Shown: positions 37,176-45,112 of the stretch, piece by piece
Position numbering within the stretch: position 1 is the stretch's first letter
Layout of the letters: each line of letters opens with the position of its first letter
NCBI GenBank assembly: GCA_041397775.1
Contig: JAWKWB010000007.1
Location: 1-64,000, forward strand
DNA length: 64,000 nucleotides
Origin: Ga0077555 sp041397775
Lineage (GTDB): Bacteria; Pseudomonadota; Alphaproteobacteria; Rhizobiales; Hyphomicrobiaceae
Direction of reading: 5' to 3'
The notes under the pieces: generated by a model
What the model saw: only the letters and a program-made list of their open reading frames with translations
Told to the model about the DNA's origin: nothing
Databases searched by the model: none
Translations under genes and position numbers: made by a program

Positions 37176-38213
37176 TCACTTGTATTTCGCGACTTCCTTC
37201 TTCACGAAATCCAGGATCTGGCGGCCGGGCCGGCCAGCGGCCTCCTGCTCCTTGACCCAGAACTCCCACAGCTCGTTGGCGCCGGCCTCGAGCTTGGCAC
37301 GCTCGGACGGCGGGAAGGCATTCACCTCGAGCTTCTGCTTGAAGACGGGGATCCACTTGGCGTCCGCAGCCGCATAGGCCGCGAACAGGGCCTTGTTGGC
37401 GAGCTGCTGCGCCGTGCCGAGCTTGGACTTGAGGTCGTCGGGCAGCTTGTTGAACGCGGTGACGCTGACGCCCTGGAAGCAGGCGAAGCCGGCCATGGCG
37501 ATGCCCTCCGTCACGAACTTGGACACCTCGTGCAGCTTGTAGGCGCCGAAGCTGTAGGCGTAGGGAAAGCCGAAACTGTCGATCGTGCCGCGCTCCAGTG
37601 CCGTATAGGATTCGGGCGCGGTGACCACGACGGGCACGGCCCCGAACTTCTGGAGTGCCTTGGCATTCAGGCCGGAGATGCGGACTTTGACGCCCTTGAA
37701 GTCTTCCGCCTTGGCGATTTTCTTGTTGCCCATGAACTCGTAGGCGGGCAGCGCCGTCGGGCCGAAATACTTGATGTTCCAGCGCTGGGCGAGTTCCTTG
37801 ACGACGAGGGGATGCGTCATCGTCGCCTCGTCCACCTTGGCGCGGTCCGCCAACTTGCGCGGCAGCAGGAACGGCAACTCGAGGACGCTCATCAGCGGCA
37901 TCTTGTTGGGATAGTAGCCGACGCACATCTGGCCGCCTTCGTAGCCGCCGGACTTGATCGCTTCTGGGGTCTGCTTCTCGGGACCCAGGGCCGCGCCGTA
38001 GGCGAGCTTTATCTCGAGCTGGCCCTTCGATTCCTTCGCGTAGAAATCGGCCATGGCCTCGATGCCTGCCGTCACCGCCCGCTTGGGACCAAAGAGGTTC
38101 CAATTCCAGACGACCTTGTCTGCCGCGGCGGCGTCGAGGCTGTAGCCGAGCCCGGTGAAACAGATCGATAGCGCGGAAATTGCCGCCGCTTTCGCGGCCG
38201 CTTGCATCGTCAT
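37176..38213 (-). CDS. dctP: TRAP transporter substrate-binding protein DctP
   Basis: 345 residues from the ATG at 38213, preceded by GGGAGAAGG. A signal peptide covers about the first 30 residues (AAAISALSICFTGLGYSLDAAA, in part) with cleavage before ADKVVW. The mature receptor shows the family pattern: GQLEIKLAYGAALGPEKQTPEA in part, the strand KVRISGLNAKALQKFGAVPV with the conserved arginine that usually grips the ligand carboxylate (R in VRISG), and ESYTALERGTIDSFGFPY. It binds an organic acid in the periplasm and delivers it to DctQM. It is the first gene of the operon. The spacer behind it holds a 9-bp hairpin. Confidence 0.93.
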   Translation of the reverse strand: MTMQAAAKAAAISALSICFTGLGYSLDAAAADKVVWNWNLFGPKRAVTAGIEAMADFYAKESKGQLEIKLAYGAALGPEKQTPEAIKSGGYEGGQMCVGYYPNKMPLMSVLELPFLLPRKLADRAKVDEATMTHPLVVKELAQRWNIKYFGPTALPAYEFMGNKKIAKAEDFKGVKVRISGLNAKALQKFGAVPVVVTAPESYTALERGTIDSFGFPYAYSFGAYKLHEVSKFVTEGIAMAGFACFQGVSVTAFNKLPDDLKSKLGTAQQLANKALFAAYAAADAKWIPVFKQKLEVNAFPPSERAKLEAGANELWEFWVKEQEAAGRPGRQILDFVKKEVAKYK

Positions 38214-38363
38214 GGGCCTTCTCCCTTTTGGCATTATGTATTCGTCGGTGCCGCCTCGTTGAGCGTGCGGCACTCGCGGGAGAGGGTAAGCCCTTTCAGC
38301 CGACAATCGCAACCATTACGTCGTTCTTCGAATTTCGCGGCGGCGGACGTGCGCTGCGGGGCG

Positions 38364-39119
38364 TCACCTCTTGCCCGCCTGCGGGCCGTAGGGCGGGCGG
38401 GGGATGTCGTTGTGCGCGCGGCGCAGCGCATAGGACCAGCGTTCGCGCAGATCGTGGAAGTAGGGTTCGCCCGCCTCGATGCGGCGCTGCGTCTCCCAGG
38501 TCAGCGCATCGCGCCGCATGACCGAAATGTCGACGGGCAGGCCGACGCCGAGATTGGAGCGCATCGTGGAATCCATGGAGATGAGCCCCAGCTTGAGCGC
38601 ATCGTAGATCTCCGTCTCGAAGGTCACGGCGCGATCGAGGATCGGCTTGCCGTACTTGTGCTCGCCGATCTGGAGAAACGGCGTATCGGTCGTCGCCTCG
38701 ATGAAGTTGCCCGCGCTGTAGAGCATGAACAGGCGGGGATCGCGTCCTTTCATCTGGCCGCCGAGCAGGATCGAGACGTCGAACGAGGCGCCGACCTTGG
38801 CGAGCGACGGACCGTCCGTTTCGTGCACGCGCCGGATCGCGCGTCCCACGAGTTGTGCCGCCTGGAACATGCTGGTCTGATCGACGAGACGGGCGCGCTC
38901 GCCCGTTTCGGGATCGTCGAGGCCCTCGCGCAGATGCGAGAGGATGGCCTGGCTGATCGAGAGGTTGCCCGCGGTCGCCAGCGCCGCGATGAACGCGCCG
39001 GGACGCTCGAACGTGTGCAGCTTGCGGAAGGTGGCGATGTTGTCGAGACCCGCGTTCGTGCGCGTGTCTGCGATCATGACGAGGCCTTCGCGCACGAGGA
39101 TTCCGACGCAGTAGGTCAT
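38364..39119 (-). CDS. Anbu, proteasome-like peptidase
   Basis: 251 residues starting MTYCVGILVREGLVMIADTR (1-20). The sequence right after Met is that of the Anbu (ancestral beta-subunit) family: Thr2 would become the N-terminal nucleophile, and Asp18 and the later SAGNFIEATTDTPFLQIGEHKYGKP block fit the Ntn-hydrolase fold. In studied homologues Anbu assembles into open rings, and activity is hard to demonstrate. It is the last gene of a four-gene minus-strand operon (ATP-grasp, alpha-E, transglutaminase, Anbu). This conserved neighbourhood supports the call and links it to synthesis and turnover of some peptide-like or amide-linked product. The gap to the transglutaminase gene is 76 bp. Confidence 0.92.
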   Translation of the reverse strand: MTYCVGILVREGLVMIADTRTNAGLDNIATFRKLHTFERPGAFIAALATAGNLSISQAILSHLREGLDDPETGERARLVDQTSMFQAAQLVGRAIRRVHETDGPSLAKVGASFDVSILLGGQMKGRDPRLFMLYSAGNFIEATTDTPFLQIGEHKYGKPILDRAVTFETEIYDALKLGLISMDSTMRSNLGVGLPVDISVMRRDALTWETQRRIEAGEPYFHDLRERWSYALRRAHNDIPRPPYGPQAGKR

Positions 39120-39195
39120 TGGGTCTTGCTTTCCAGTCGTCGCGTGATCGCGAAAATCGTCACAGTCTGCAGGTGCGCGCCGGGCGGGCATGGCA

Positions 39196-40020
39196 TCATT
39201 CCTGGATCATCATGCGGCCCTGCTCGACACGGACCGCGACCTTGAGGGTTTCGTCGGTGCCGCCCGACTGCGTTCCGCGAATGGGGGCGGCATCCAGGTA
39301 GTCGCAACCAACGGCGAGCCGCACATAGCGATCCGTCACGCTCGTGCCATGCGCGGGGTCGAAGCCCACCCAGCCCAGGTTGTCCACGAAGGCCTCGACC
39401 CAGGCGTGCCCGGCCTCCTGTTCGAGCGTGTCGGTGCGCAGATAGTAGCCCGAGACGTAGCGGCACGGAATTTTCAGGACGCGGGCGGCAGCGAGAAAGA
39501 CGTTGGCGAAATCCTGGCACACGCCCTGGCCGGCGTCGTAGGCGGCCCCGGCGGCGGTCGCCGCGGTGGTGGTGCCGGGCCTGAAGGCCATGCGCGAATG
39601 CAACTGGCCGTTCATGCGGTGCAGCGAGGCGAGGATGTCGCCGCCCTGGGAGGCGCGGCAATCCCTGGCGAACCGGGCGATGGCCGGCGTCGGCTCGGTG
39701 AGCGCGGTTTGCCTGAGGAAGAGCTGCGGCGGCTGGCGCTCGATGGTGCCGCGCAGGATGCCGTTGGTGTCCTCGGTATCGACCTCGCCGTCGATCCGGA
39801 TGCGCAGGTGATCGACCGGCCCATCGATGAAGATGAGGTGCGTGATGTTGCCGTAGGCGTCCTCGCTGCGGTCCATGCGCGCGTCCGCGTCGATCTCGAT
39901 GCGCCAGCGCCGCACGAACTGGCCCTCGTGGGAGCGCGGTGTCATGCGCAAGAGCTGCACGGCACTGCGCACGGCCGCAGCGTAGGTGTACGTCGTTTCG
40001 TGACTGACCTTGATGCGCAT
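39196..40020 (-). CDS. Transglutaminase-like cysteine protease/ligase of the Anbu operon
   Basis: 274 residues. The N-terminal domain begins MRIKVSHETTYTYAAAVRSAVQ in part (Bact_transglu_N type), and the transglutaminase core has the catalytic triad in GQGVCQDFANVF (Cys), AGHAWVEAF (His) and GWVGFDPAHG (Asp). No signal peptide is visible, so it acts in the cytosol. Proteins of this group are thought to hydrolyse or form amide bonds. It starts 12 bp after the alpha-E gene and precedes the Anbu gene, consistent with translation from one message. Confidence 0.93.
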   Translation of the reverse strand: MRIKVSHETTYTYAAAVRSAVQLLRMTPRSHEGQFVRRWRIEIDADARMDRSEDAYGNITHLIFIDGPVDHLRIRIDGEVDTEDTNGILRGTIERQPPQLFLRQTALTEPTPAIARFARDCRASQGGDILASLHRMNGQLHSRMAFRPGTTTAATAAGAAYDAGQGVCQDFANVFLAAARVLKIPCRYVSGYYLRTDTLEQEAGHAWVEAFVDNLGWVGFDPAHGTSVTDRYVRLAVGCDYLDAAPIRGTQSGGTDETLKVAVRVEQGRMMIQE

Positions 40021-40032
40021 CTCAAACGACCG

Positions 40033-40974
40033 TCACAGCAGATACTGCTGCGAGATGTCCCTTCCCAGTTCGTTGTTGTCTGCGATGAATTCCGACAGGA
40101 ACTCGTGCAGACCGGATTGGAAGATGGACTCCATATCGGTATTGCCCAGGCGTGTCAGCAGCGAGCGTGCGCGGCGCTGCGCGGGTCCCTGCCGGCCGTA
40201 GGCGTCGGCGATCTGGTCGAGATACTCGTTGATGCTGGAATAGGTGGAGATCAGCGAGCGGGGTTGTTCGCGCCGCAGGATCAGGAAATCGGCCACGAGC
40301 CAGGGCCGCACGTTCTCCCGGTAGACCCAGTGGAAGGATGTCAGCGCGTTGACGCTCCGCAGGATCGAGGTCCACTGGAAATAGTCGAGGCCACCTCCGA
40401 CCGGCTCCTTCTCCGGCAGCAGCACATGGTATTTCACGTCGAGCAGCCGGGCCATGTTGTCGGAGCGCTCGATGGTGGTTCCCAGGCGCTGGAACCAGTA
40501 TTGGTCGGCGCGCAGCATGGTCCGGTAGGCCGCGCCGTCGAAGCGAAGCGACGTCGCCTTCACGCTGTCGAGAAAGCGCGACAGGTCGCTGTCCGACATG
40601 TTGGCGAGCTCGAGCCGGTGCATGTCGTTCCAGGCGTCGTTCAGGATCTCCCACATCTCCGTCGTGATCGCCGTCCGCACGGAACGGGCATTCGCGCGCG
40701 CGATCTCGATGCACGCCTTGATGCTCGATGGATTGGCTTCCGAATCGACGATGAACTTGACGACGTTCTCGCGCGTCGCGCTGGGGTAGGTGGCCTCGAA
40801 CGTCTGTGAGCACGCCGCCGTCGCGATCGCCGATTCCCACTCGTTGGACGTGCCCGCGTAGCTCGATGGCAATGCCGAGAGCCGTCGCGCGACGTCGAGA
40901 ATGCGCGCGAGGTTCTCCGCCCGCTCCACATAGCGCGAGAGCCAATAGAGACTGTCCGCCATCCGCGAGAGCAT
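40033..40974 (-). CDS. Alpha-E domain protein (DUF403)
   Basis: 313 residues, all helical. It starts MLSRMADSLYWLSRYVERAEN in part, the diagnostic N-terminus of the alpha-E family; a second similar motif, GTTIERSDNMARLLD, follows near residue 170, and HWVYRENVRPWLVADFLIL is further on. The domain always travels with circularly permuted ATP-grasp ligases and is presumed to hold or position their substrate. The ATG at 40974 comes 5 bp after the stop of the ATP-grasp gene, so the two are translationally coupled or nearly so. Confidence 0.93.
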   Translation of the reverse strand: MLSRMADSLYWLSRYVERAENLARILDVARRLSALPSSYAGTSNEWESAIATAACSQTFEATYPSATRENVVKFIVDSEANPSSIKACIEIARANARSVRTAITTEMWEILNDAWNDMHRLELANMSDSDLSRFLDSVKATSLRFDGAAYRTMLRADQYWFQRLGTTIERSDNMARLLDVKYHVLLPEKEPVGGGLDYFQWTSILRSVNALTSFHWVYRENVRPWLVADFLILRREQPRSLISTYSSINEYLDQIADAYGRQGPAQRRARSLLTRLGNTDMESIFQSGLHEFLSEFIADNNELGRDISQQYLL

Positions 40975-40979
40975 TGCGA

Positions 40980-42404
40980 TCAGACCTCCACGACCCAGGT
41001 GTCTTTGGTGCCGCCGCCCTGCGACGAGTTGACGACGAGGGAGCCTTCCGTCATGGCGACGCGCGTCAGGCCGCCGGGAACGCAGCGCACGCCATCCGCG
41101 CCGCACAGCACGTAGGGGCGCAGGTCGACGTGCCGGGGCGCAATGCCGCTGTCGACCACGCAAGGCACGGTAGAGAGCGAGAGCGTGGGCTGCGCGATGA
41201 AATCGGCCGGACGGGCTTTCAGTTTCGCGGCGAAATCGTCGAGCTGCGCCTTCGTCGCGTGCGGGCCCACGAGCATGCCGTAGCCGCCCGATCCGCTGAC
41301 CTCCTTCACCACCAGATCCTTGAGGTTGGCGAGGACGTATTTCAGGGCCTCCGGTTCGCGGCAGCGCCACGTCGGCACGTTCTTCAGGATCGGTTCCTGA
41401 CCCAGATAGAATTTCAGGATCTCGGGCATGTAGCTGTAGATCGCCTTGTCGTCGGCAACGCCCGTGCCGACGGCATTGGCGAGCGTGACCCGGCCGGCCT
41501 TGTAGGCGGAAAACAGCCCGGGCACGCCCAGCATCGACGTCGGATTGAAGGCGATCGGATCGAGGAAATCGTCGTCGATGCGCCGGTAGATCACGTCGAC
41601 GCGCTTGGGGCCTTGTGTCGTGCGCATGTAGACGATGTTGTCGCGCACGAAGAGATCGCGGCCCTCGACCAGTTCCACCCCCATCTTGTCGGCGAGGAAG
41701 GAGTGCTCGTAGTAGGCCGAATTGAACGGGCCCGGTGTCAAGAGCACGATGGTGGGTTCGCCCGATGCGCTGCGCGGGGCGACCGAGCGCAACGTCTGCA
41801 ACAGCGCATCGGGATAGTTGTCGATCGGCGCGATGCGGAGCTTGGAGAACAATTCCGGGCTCAGCCGCAGCATCGCCTCCCGGTTCTCCAGCATGTAGGA
41901 GACGCCCGACGGCGTGCGGGCATTGTCCTCCAGCACGTAGAACGTATCTGGATCGACGCGCACGATATCGATGCCCGAGATCTGCACGTAGACGTCGCCG
42001 GGCGGCCTGAATTGCGTCATTTCCGGCTGGAACGCGGGGTTCTGGAGGATCAACTCCTCCGGCACGATGCCCGCGGCAACGATCTTTCGCTCGCCGTAGA
42101 CGTCGGCGATGAAGGCGTTCAGGGCCCGCACGCGCTGCTCCAGGCCCTGGCGGAGACGGCCCCACTCCGTGGAGGTGAGCACACGCGGCACGATGTCGAA
42201 GGGAATGAGGCGCTCGGTGCCCTGCTGGTCACCGTAGACGTTGAAGGTGATGCCGACGCGCCGGAAGAAATGTTCCGCCTCGCGTCTGCGGTTGGCGAGG
42301 AGGCCTGGTGGTGACGACTTGATCCATGCGTCGACTGCTTCGTAGCCCCCGCGGATCGATCCGTCGAACCCGCACATCTCGTCGAAGCAGCTCTTGCCAG
42401 TCAT
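40980..42404 (-). CDS. Circularly permuted ATP-grasp protein (DUF404/DUF407 type)
   Basis: 474 residues, first gene of the operon. Motifs match the circularly permuted type-2 ATP-grasp family: FNVYGDQQGTERLIPFDIVPR (partial), EWGRLRQGLEQRVRALNAFI, YVLEDNARTPSGVSYMLENR (acid residues for metal), DVIYRRIDDDFLDP, LANAVGTGVADDKAIYSYMP, and the glycine loop EVSGSGGYGMLVGP. The enzyme should activate a carboxylate with ATP and couple it to an amine or thiol. Together with alpha-E, a transglutaminase and Anbu it makes up a predicted system for making and processing a peptide-like molecule. No precursor peptide gene is evident in the operon. Confidence 0.93.
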   Translation of the reverse strand: MTGKSCFDEMCGFDGSIRGGYEAVDAWIKSSPPGLLANRRREAEHFFRRVGITFNVYGDQQGTERLIPFDIVPRVLTSTEWGRLRQGLEQRVRALNAFIADVYGERKIVAAGIVPEELILQNPAFQPEMTQFRPPGDVYVQISGIDIVRVDPDTFYVLEDNARTPSGVSYMLENREAMLRLSPELFSKLRIAPIDNYPDALLQTLRSVAPRSASGEPTIVLLTPGPFNSAYYEHSFLADKMGVELVEGRDLFVRDNIVYMRTTQGPKRVDVIYRRIDDDFLDPIAFNPTSMLGVPGLFSAYKAGRVTLANAVGTGVADDKAIYSYMPEILKFYLGQEPILKNVPTWRCREPEALKYVLANLKDLVVKEVSGSGGYGMLVGPHATKAQLDDFAAKLKARPADFIAQPTLSLSTVPCVVDSGIAPRHVDLRPYVLCGADGVRCVPGGLTRVAMTEGSLVVNSSQGGGTKDTWVVEV

Positions 42405-42585
42405 CAGGGCATCGCGTCCACATCAGAAGCATCGATGTCAGGTTGACCGGCCCGGCCCTGGAACGCAAGTCGGAATATAGGCGAAGACTGCAAGCTCATG
42501 CAGCATCAGCCGCCTGAAAATCAGGCGGCACCGTCCACAGGCGCTGAACGACGACGGCCGCTCCCGCTGCCGGTGACGCCTGGCA

Positions 42586-43290
42586 TCAGCGCGAGCTGTT
42601 GCTGCCGGGGCTGCTGGCTCCGGCGGACGAACTGGAGCCCTTGCCGCCTTCACCGCCGCCCTTGTAGGCCTGATAGGTGGCCTCGCGCCGTTCGCTGGGG
42701 CGGGAACTCTCGGGCTTGGCCGAGACGAGGTCGGTCGGGTCCGCCACCATGTTGGCGAGATTGCGCTGCGATGCGCAGCCCCAGTTGGCATACGCCCCCT
42801 GATCGGTCCGCCGGGCGAGGTTCTCGGGCCAGCGGCCGCAGTCGGGGCTGATGGCGGCAATGCGATTGTAGCGCAAGGCCACGGCCGCGATGCCGTCGTG
42901 GCGCGTCACCATTCTGATCCTGTGCCCCGAGACACCCGCCCGCCGCACGACACGTGCAACGGCCTCCGCCGTGCGCGCGGCGCGGCCATGGCGGGGAACG
43001 GCGATTTCGAGGGCGCTGCGACCGTCGCGCAGATACTGGCGGGCGAAGCGGGTCACGTCGAAGTAGGCGCCCGATGCCAGATCCGTGTCGTCGATTGGAA
43101 CGTCCAGCGAGGCATGCTGCACCTCCGCGCCGATCGGATGGCGCCGCTCGTGATCGTTGCGCAGGATTTCCGGTTCGCTCAGCGGGTGGCGGCCTTCGCA
43201 GGCCGCAAGCAGCAGGCCGGCCAGCAGTATCGTGGCCGTCCCGAGTGCGGGGCGTGCGGCGCGAAAAGACGTGTTTCCTTGGACGGACAT
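42586..43290 (-). CDS. cpaD: CpaD-family Tad pilus assembly lipoprotein
   Basis: 234 residues. A signal peptide with lipobox LLLAACEG (Cys at about 31) indicates an outer-membrane lipoprotein. The body shows the CpaD pattern: HPIGAEVQHASLDVPIDD, then ISPDCGRWPENLARRTD and the terminal NWGCASQRNLANMVADPTDL. The C-terminal tail is Ser/Gly-rich (GGEGGKGSSSSAG). Its ATG overlaps the TGA of cpaC (TGATG), meaning translational coupling. CpaD helps the CpaC secretin channel of the type IVc (Tad/Flp) pilus. The rest of the tad gene set is not in this window except tadD at 47.3 kb. Confidence 0.93.
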   Translation of the reverse strand: MSVQGNTSFRAARPALGTATILLAGLLLAACEGRHPLSEPEILRNDHERRHPIGAEVQHASLDVPIDDTDLASGAYFDVTRFARQYLRDGRSALEIAVPRHGRAARTAEAVARVVRRAGVSGHRIRMVTRHDGIAAVALRYNRIAAISPDCGRWPENLARRTDQGAYANWGCASQRNLANMVADPTDLVSAKPESSRPSERREATYQAYKGGGEGGKGSSSSAGASSPGSNSSR

Positions 43291-44783
43291 CAATCTTTCA
43301 CTCCGTGCGCGGGATAGTCGATGATGTAGCCGAAGTCGCCGGTGGCGGCGTCTTTGGGCAATTGCGAGTACACGCGATTGAGCTGGCCGAGGAGGAGCCC
43401 GCGCAACGGCGATGGCGGCACCAGTCCTTCGTCGGGACGGCTGAGCTGGTTCCGCTCGGTGGGGCGCACGACGTAGGGCGTCACCAGAATGACGAGCTCG
43501 GACTGGTTGCTCTTGAAGTCCTGGCTGCGAAACAACGTGCCCAGGACGGGAAGATCCTTGAGGCCCGGTACCCCGTCGATGTTGCGGCGTGTCTGATCGG
43601 ACAACAAACCGGCCATGGCCAGGGCAGAGCCGCTGGGCATTTCCACCACCGTCTCGGCCTTGCGGGTCTGCACGGCGGGGATCGTGATGGCCTGCAGCGT
43701 GACCGCACCTTGCGAGGACAGCTCGCTCACCTCGGCAGCAACCTTGAGGCTGATGCGCTTTTCCGAGAGGACGTAGGGCGTGAAGGCGACGTTCACGCCG
43801 AACGACTTCCAGCTCACGGAGATGGTGTTGTTCTGCTGCGAGACCGGGATCGGGAACTCGCCGCCGGCATGAAACTTTGCCGCCTCGCCGGAAATCGCGA
43901 TGAGGGTCGGCTCGGCGAGCGTGCGCGACAGCCCGGCCCGCTCGAGCGACTCCAGCATCGCCGTGACGCTGTTGCCGTTCCAGTTGGCGGTTCCCTGTAG
44001 TGCAGCACCGCTGGCGATGGGAGCTTGCGTCGCGCCCGCGAAGACGGCCCCGGCAATCGACGCGGCGCTCACGGGCAAGCCGTTCTGCATGATCTTGGCG
44101 AAGGTGAAGGCACCACCCTTGACCACGGCGGACGGCAGGTTCATGCCGATGCGCCGGATGGCTTCGCGCTGCAACTCGGCGACGGTGATCTTCAGCAGCA
44201 CCTGTTCCTTGGAGCCGGCCGTGATCAGGTTCACGACCTTGGCCTCCTTCAGGTACTGGGCCGCGACTTCGGCTGCGCGGCTGGCGTCGGCCGGCGTGGC
44301 CACGGTGCCGCTGAGAACGACGCCGTCGCCGGACGCCTGGAGCTTGATGTGCGAGCCCGGCAGCAGCGACTTCAGCATTCTCGAGAGATCGGTCAGGTCG
44401 CGCTTCACGGTGATGTCGAGCAGGGCCAGCTTGCGGCCGTCGCGCCCGAGCAGGAACACGTTCGCATCGCCGATGGCCTTTGCGTAGATCAGCACGCGCC
44501 GGGCCGTCAGCACGCTGGCATCGAGCGTTCCGGGATGCGAGATGATGGCATCCTGCGCGTCGACGGGAAGCTCGACGATCACGGCCTTGTTGAGGCCCAT
44601 GCTCATGCGGCGCGAAACCGGCAGGCTATGGCTGCTGGCAATACGCAGGATCGCTGGGGCGGCGTCGGGCGCGGCCGCATGCGATGTGCCCGCCAGGAGG
44701 GCGATCCACAGTCCCCAGAGCGCCGCGACGAGCTTTGCAGCCAGCGGCGCACGGTGGAAACGCGACGGACATCTGCCGGACAT
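43290..44783 (-). CDS. cpaC: CpaC/RcpA-family Tad pilus secretin
   Basis: 497 residues from the ATG at 44783, with GTGAGG 7 bp upstream (a GTG 12 bp earlier is possible). It has a signal peptide ending SHAAA, an N-terminal pilus-assembly domain (SMGLNKAVIVELPVDAQDAI, about 60-80), a BON-like segment (about 145-210; SGTVATPADASRAAEVAAQYL) and the secretin core (about 260-470). The core contains EPTLIAISGEAAKFHAGGEFPI (split), VGFTPYVLSE-like VAFTPYVL, MAGLLSDQTRRNIDGVPGL, and ELVILVTPYVVRP, the typical secretin ending. It forms the outer-membrane channel of the Tad pilus and is coupled to cpaD. Confidence 0.95.
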   Translation of the reverse strand: MSGRCPSRFHRAPLAAKLVAALWGLWIALLAGTSHAAAPDAAPAILRIASSHSLPVSRRMSMGLNKAVIVELPVDAQDAIISHPGTLDASVLTARRVLIYAKAIGDANVFLLGRDGRKLALLDITVKRDLTDLSRMLKSLLPGSHIKLQASGDGVVLSGTVATPADASRAAEVAAQYLKEAKVVNLITAGSKEQVLLKITVAELQREAIRRIGMNLPSAVVKGGAFTFAKIMQNGLPVSAASIAGAVFAGATQAPIASGAALQGTANWNGNSVTAMLESLERAGLSRTLAEPTLIAISGEAAKFHAGGEFPIPVSQQNNTISVSWKSFGVNVAFTPYVLSEKRISLKVAAEVSELSSQGAVTLQAITIPAVQTRKAETVVEMPSGSALAMAGLLSDQTRRNIDGVPGLKDLPVLGTLFRSQDFKSNQSELVILVTPYVVRPTERNQLSRPDEGLVPPSPLRGLLLGQLNRVYSQLPKDAATGDFGYIIDYPAHGVKD

Positions 44784-45112
44784 TCGCGGCCTCACTCGAT
44801 CTCAATCAAACCGGAAACCCCTCGACGCGGCATCGCTGCCTTGGGCTCGACGTTCTGGTTGACTATCTAGAGCCTACGAATTGTCGGGCACAGACGCGGG
44901 GCCGCCACAGTTGGGCGGGCCGCCGCTTGTCCACGAGTTATGCACGGCCTATCGACAGGAGCGGGGCACGTCGCGGCTGGTCAAGGCACCTGTTTTTCAA
45001 GGTGATTGTGGCCATCCGCACGAAAAGGAAGCCGACCGAGGTTGATAGCTGTGGACACCCGCGTGCCTGTCGAGGCTTTCACGCGCGGCGAGGAGCGCGC
45101 GCAGCCGGGATC
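44784..45112. other. Gene-free spacer upstream of cpaC
   Basis: 329 bp between the cpaC start and the stop of the WD40 gene. No credible gene or strong hairpin is seen. It must contain the minus-strand promoter of cpaC-cpaD; the A/T-richer stretch around 44805-44885 is the best place for it, but I cannot assign boxes. Confidence 0.5.

Noticed and set aside
44925..45060. DnaA-box-like sequences (TTATGCACG, TGTGGACAC)
   Set aside because: Only two imperfect, scattered matches, no AT-rich unwinding region, and no dnaA, parAB or other origin genes nearby.
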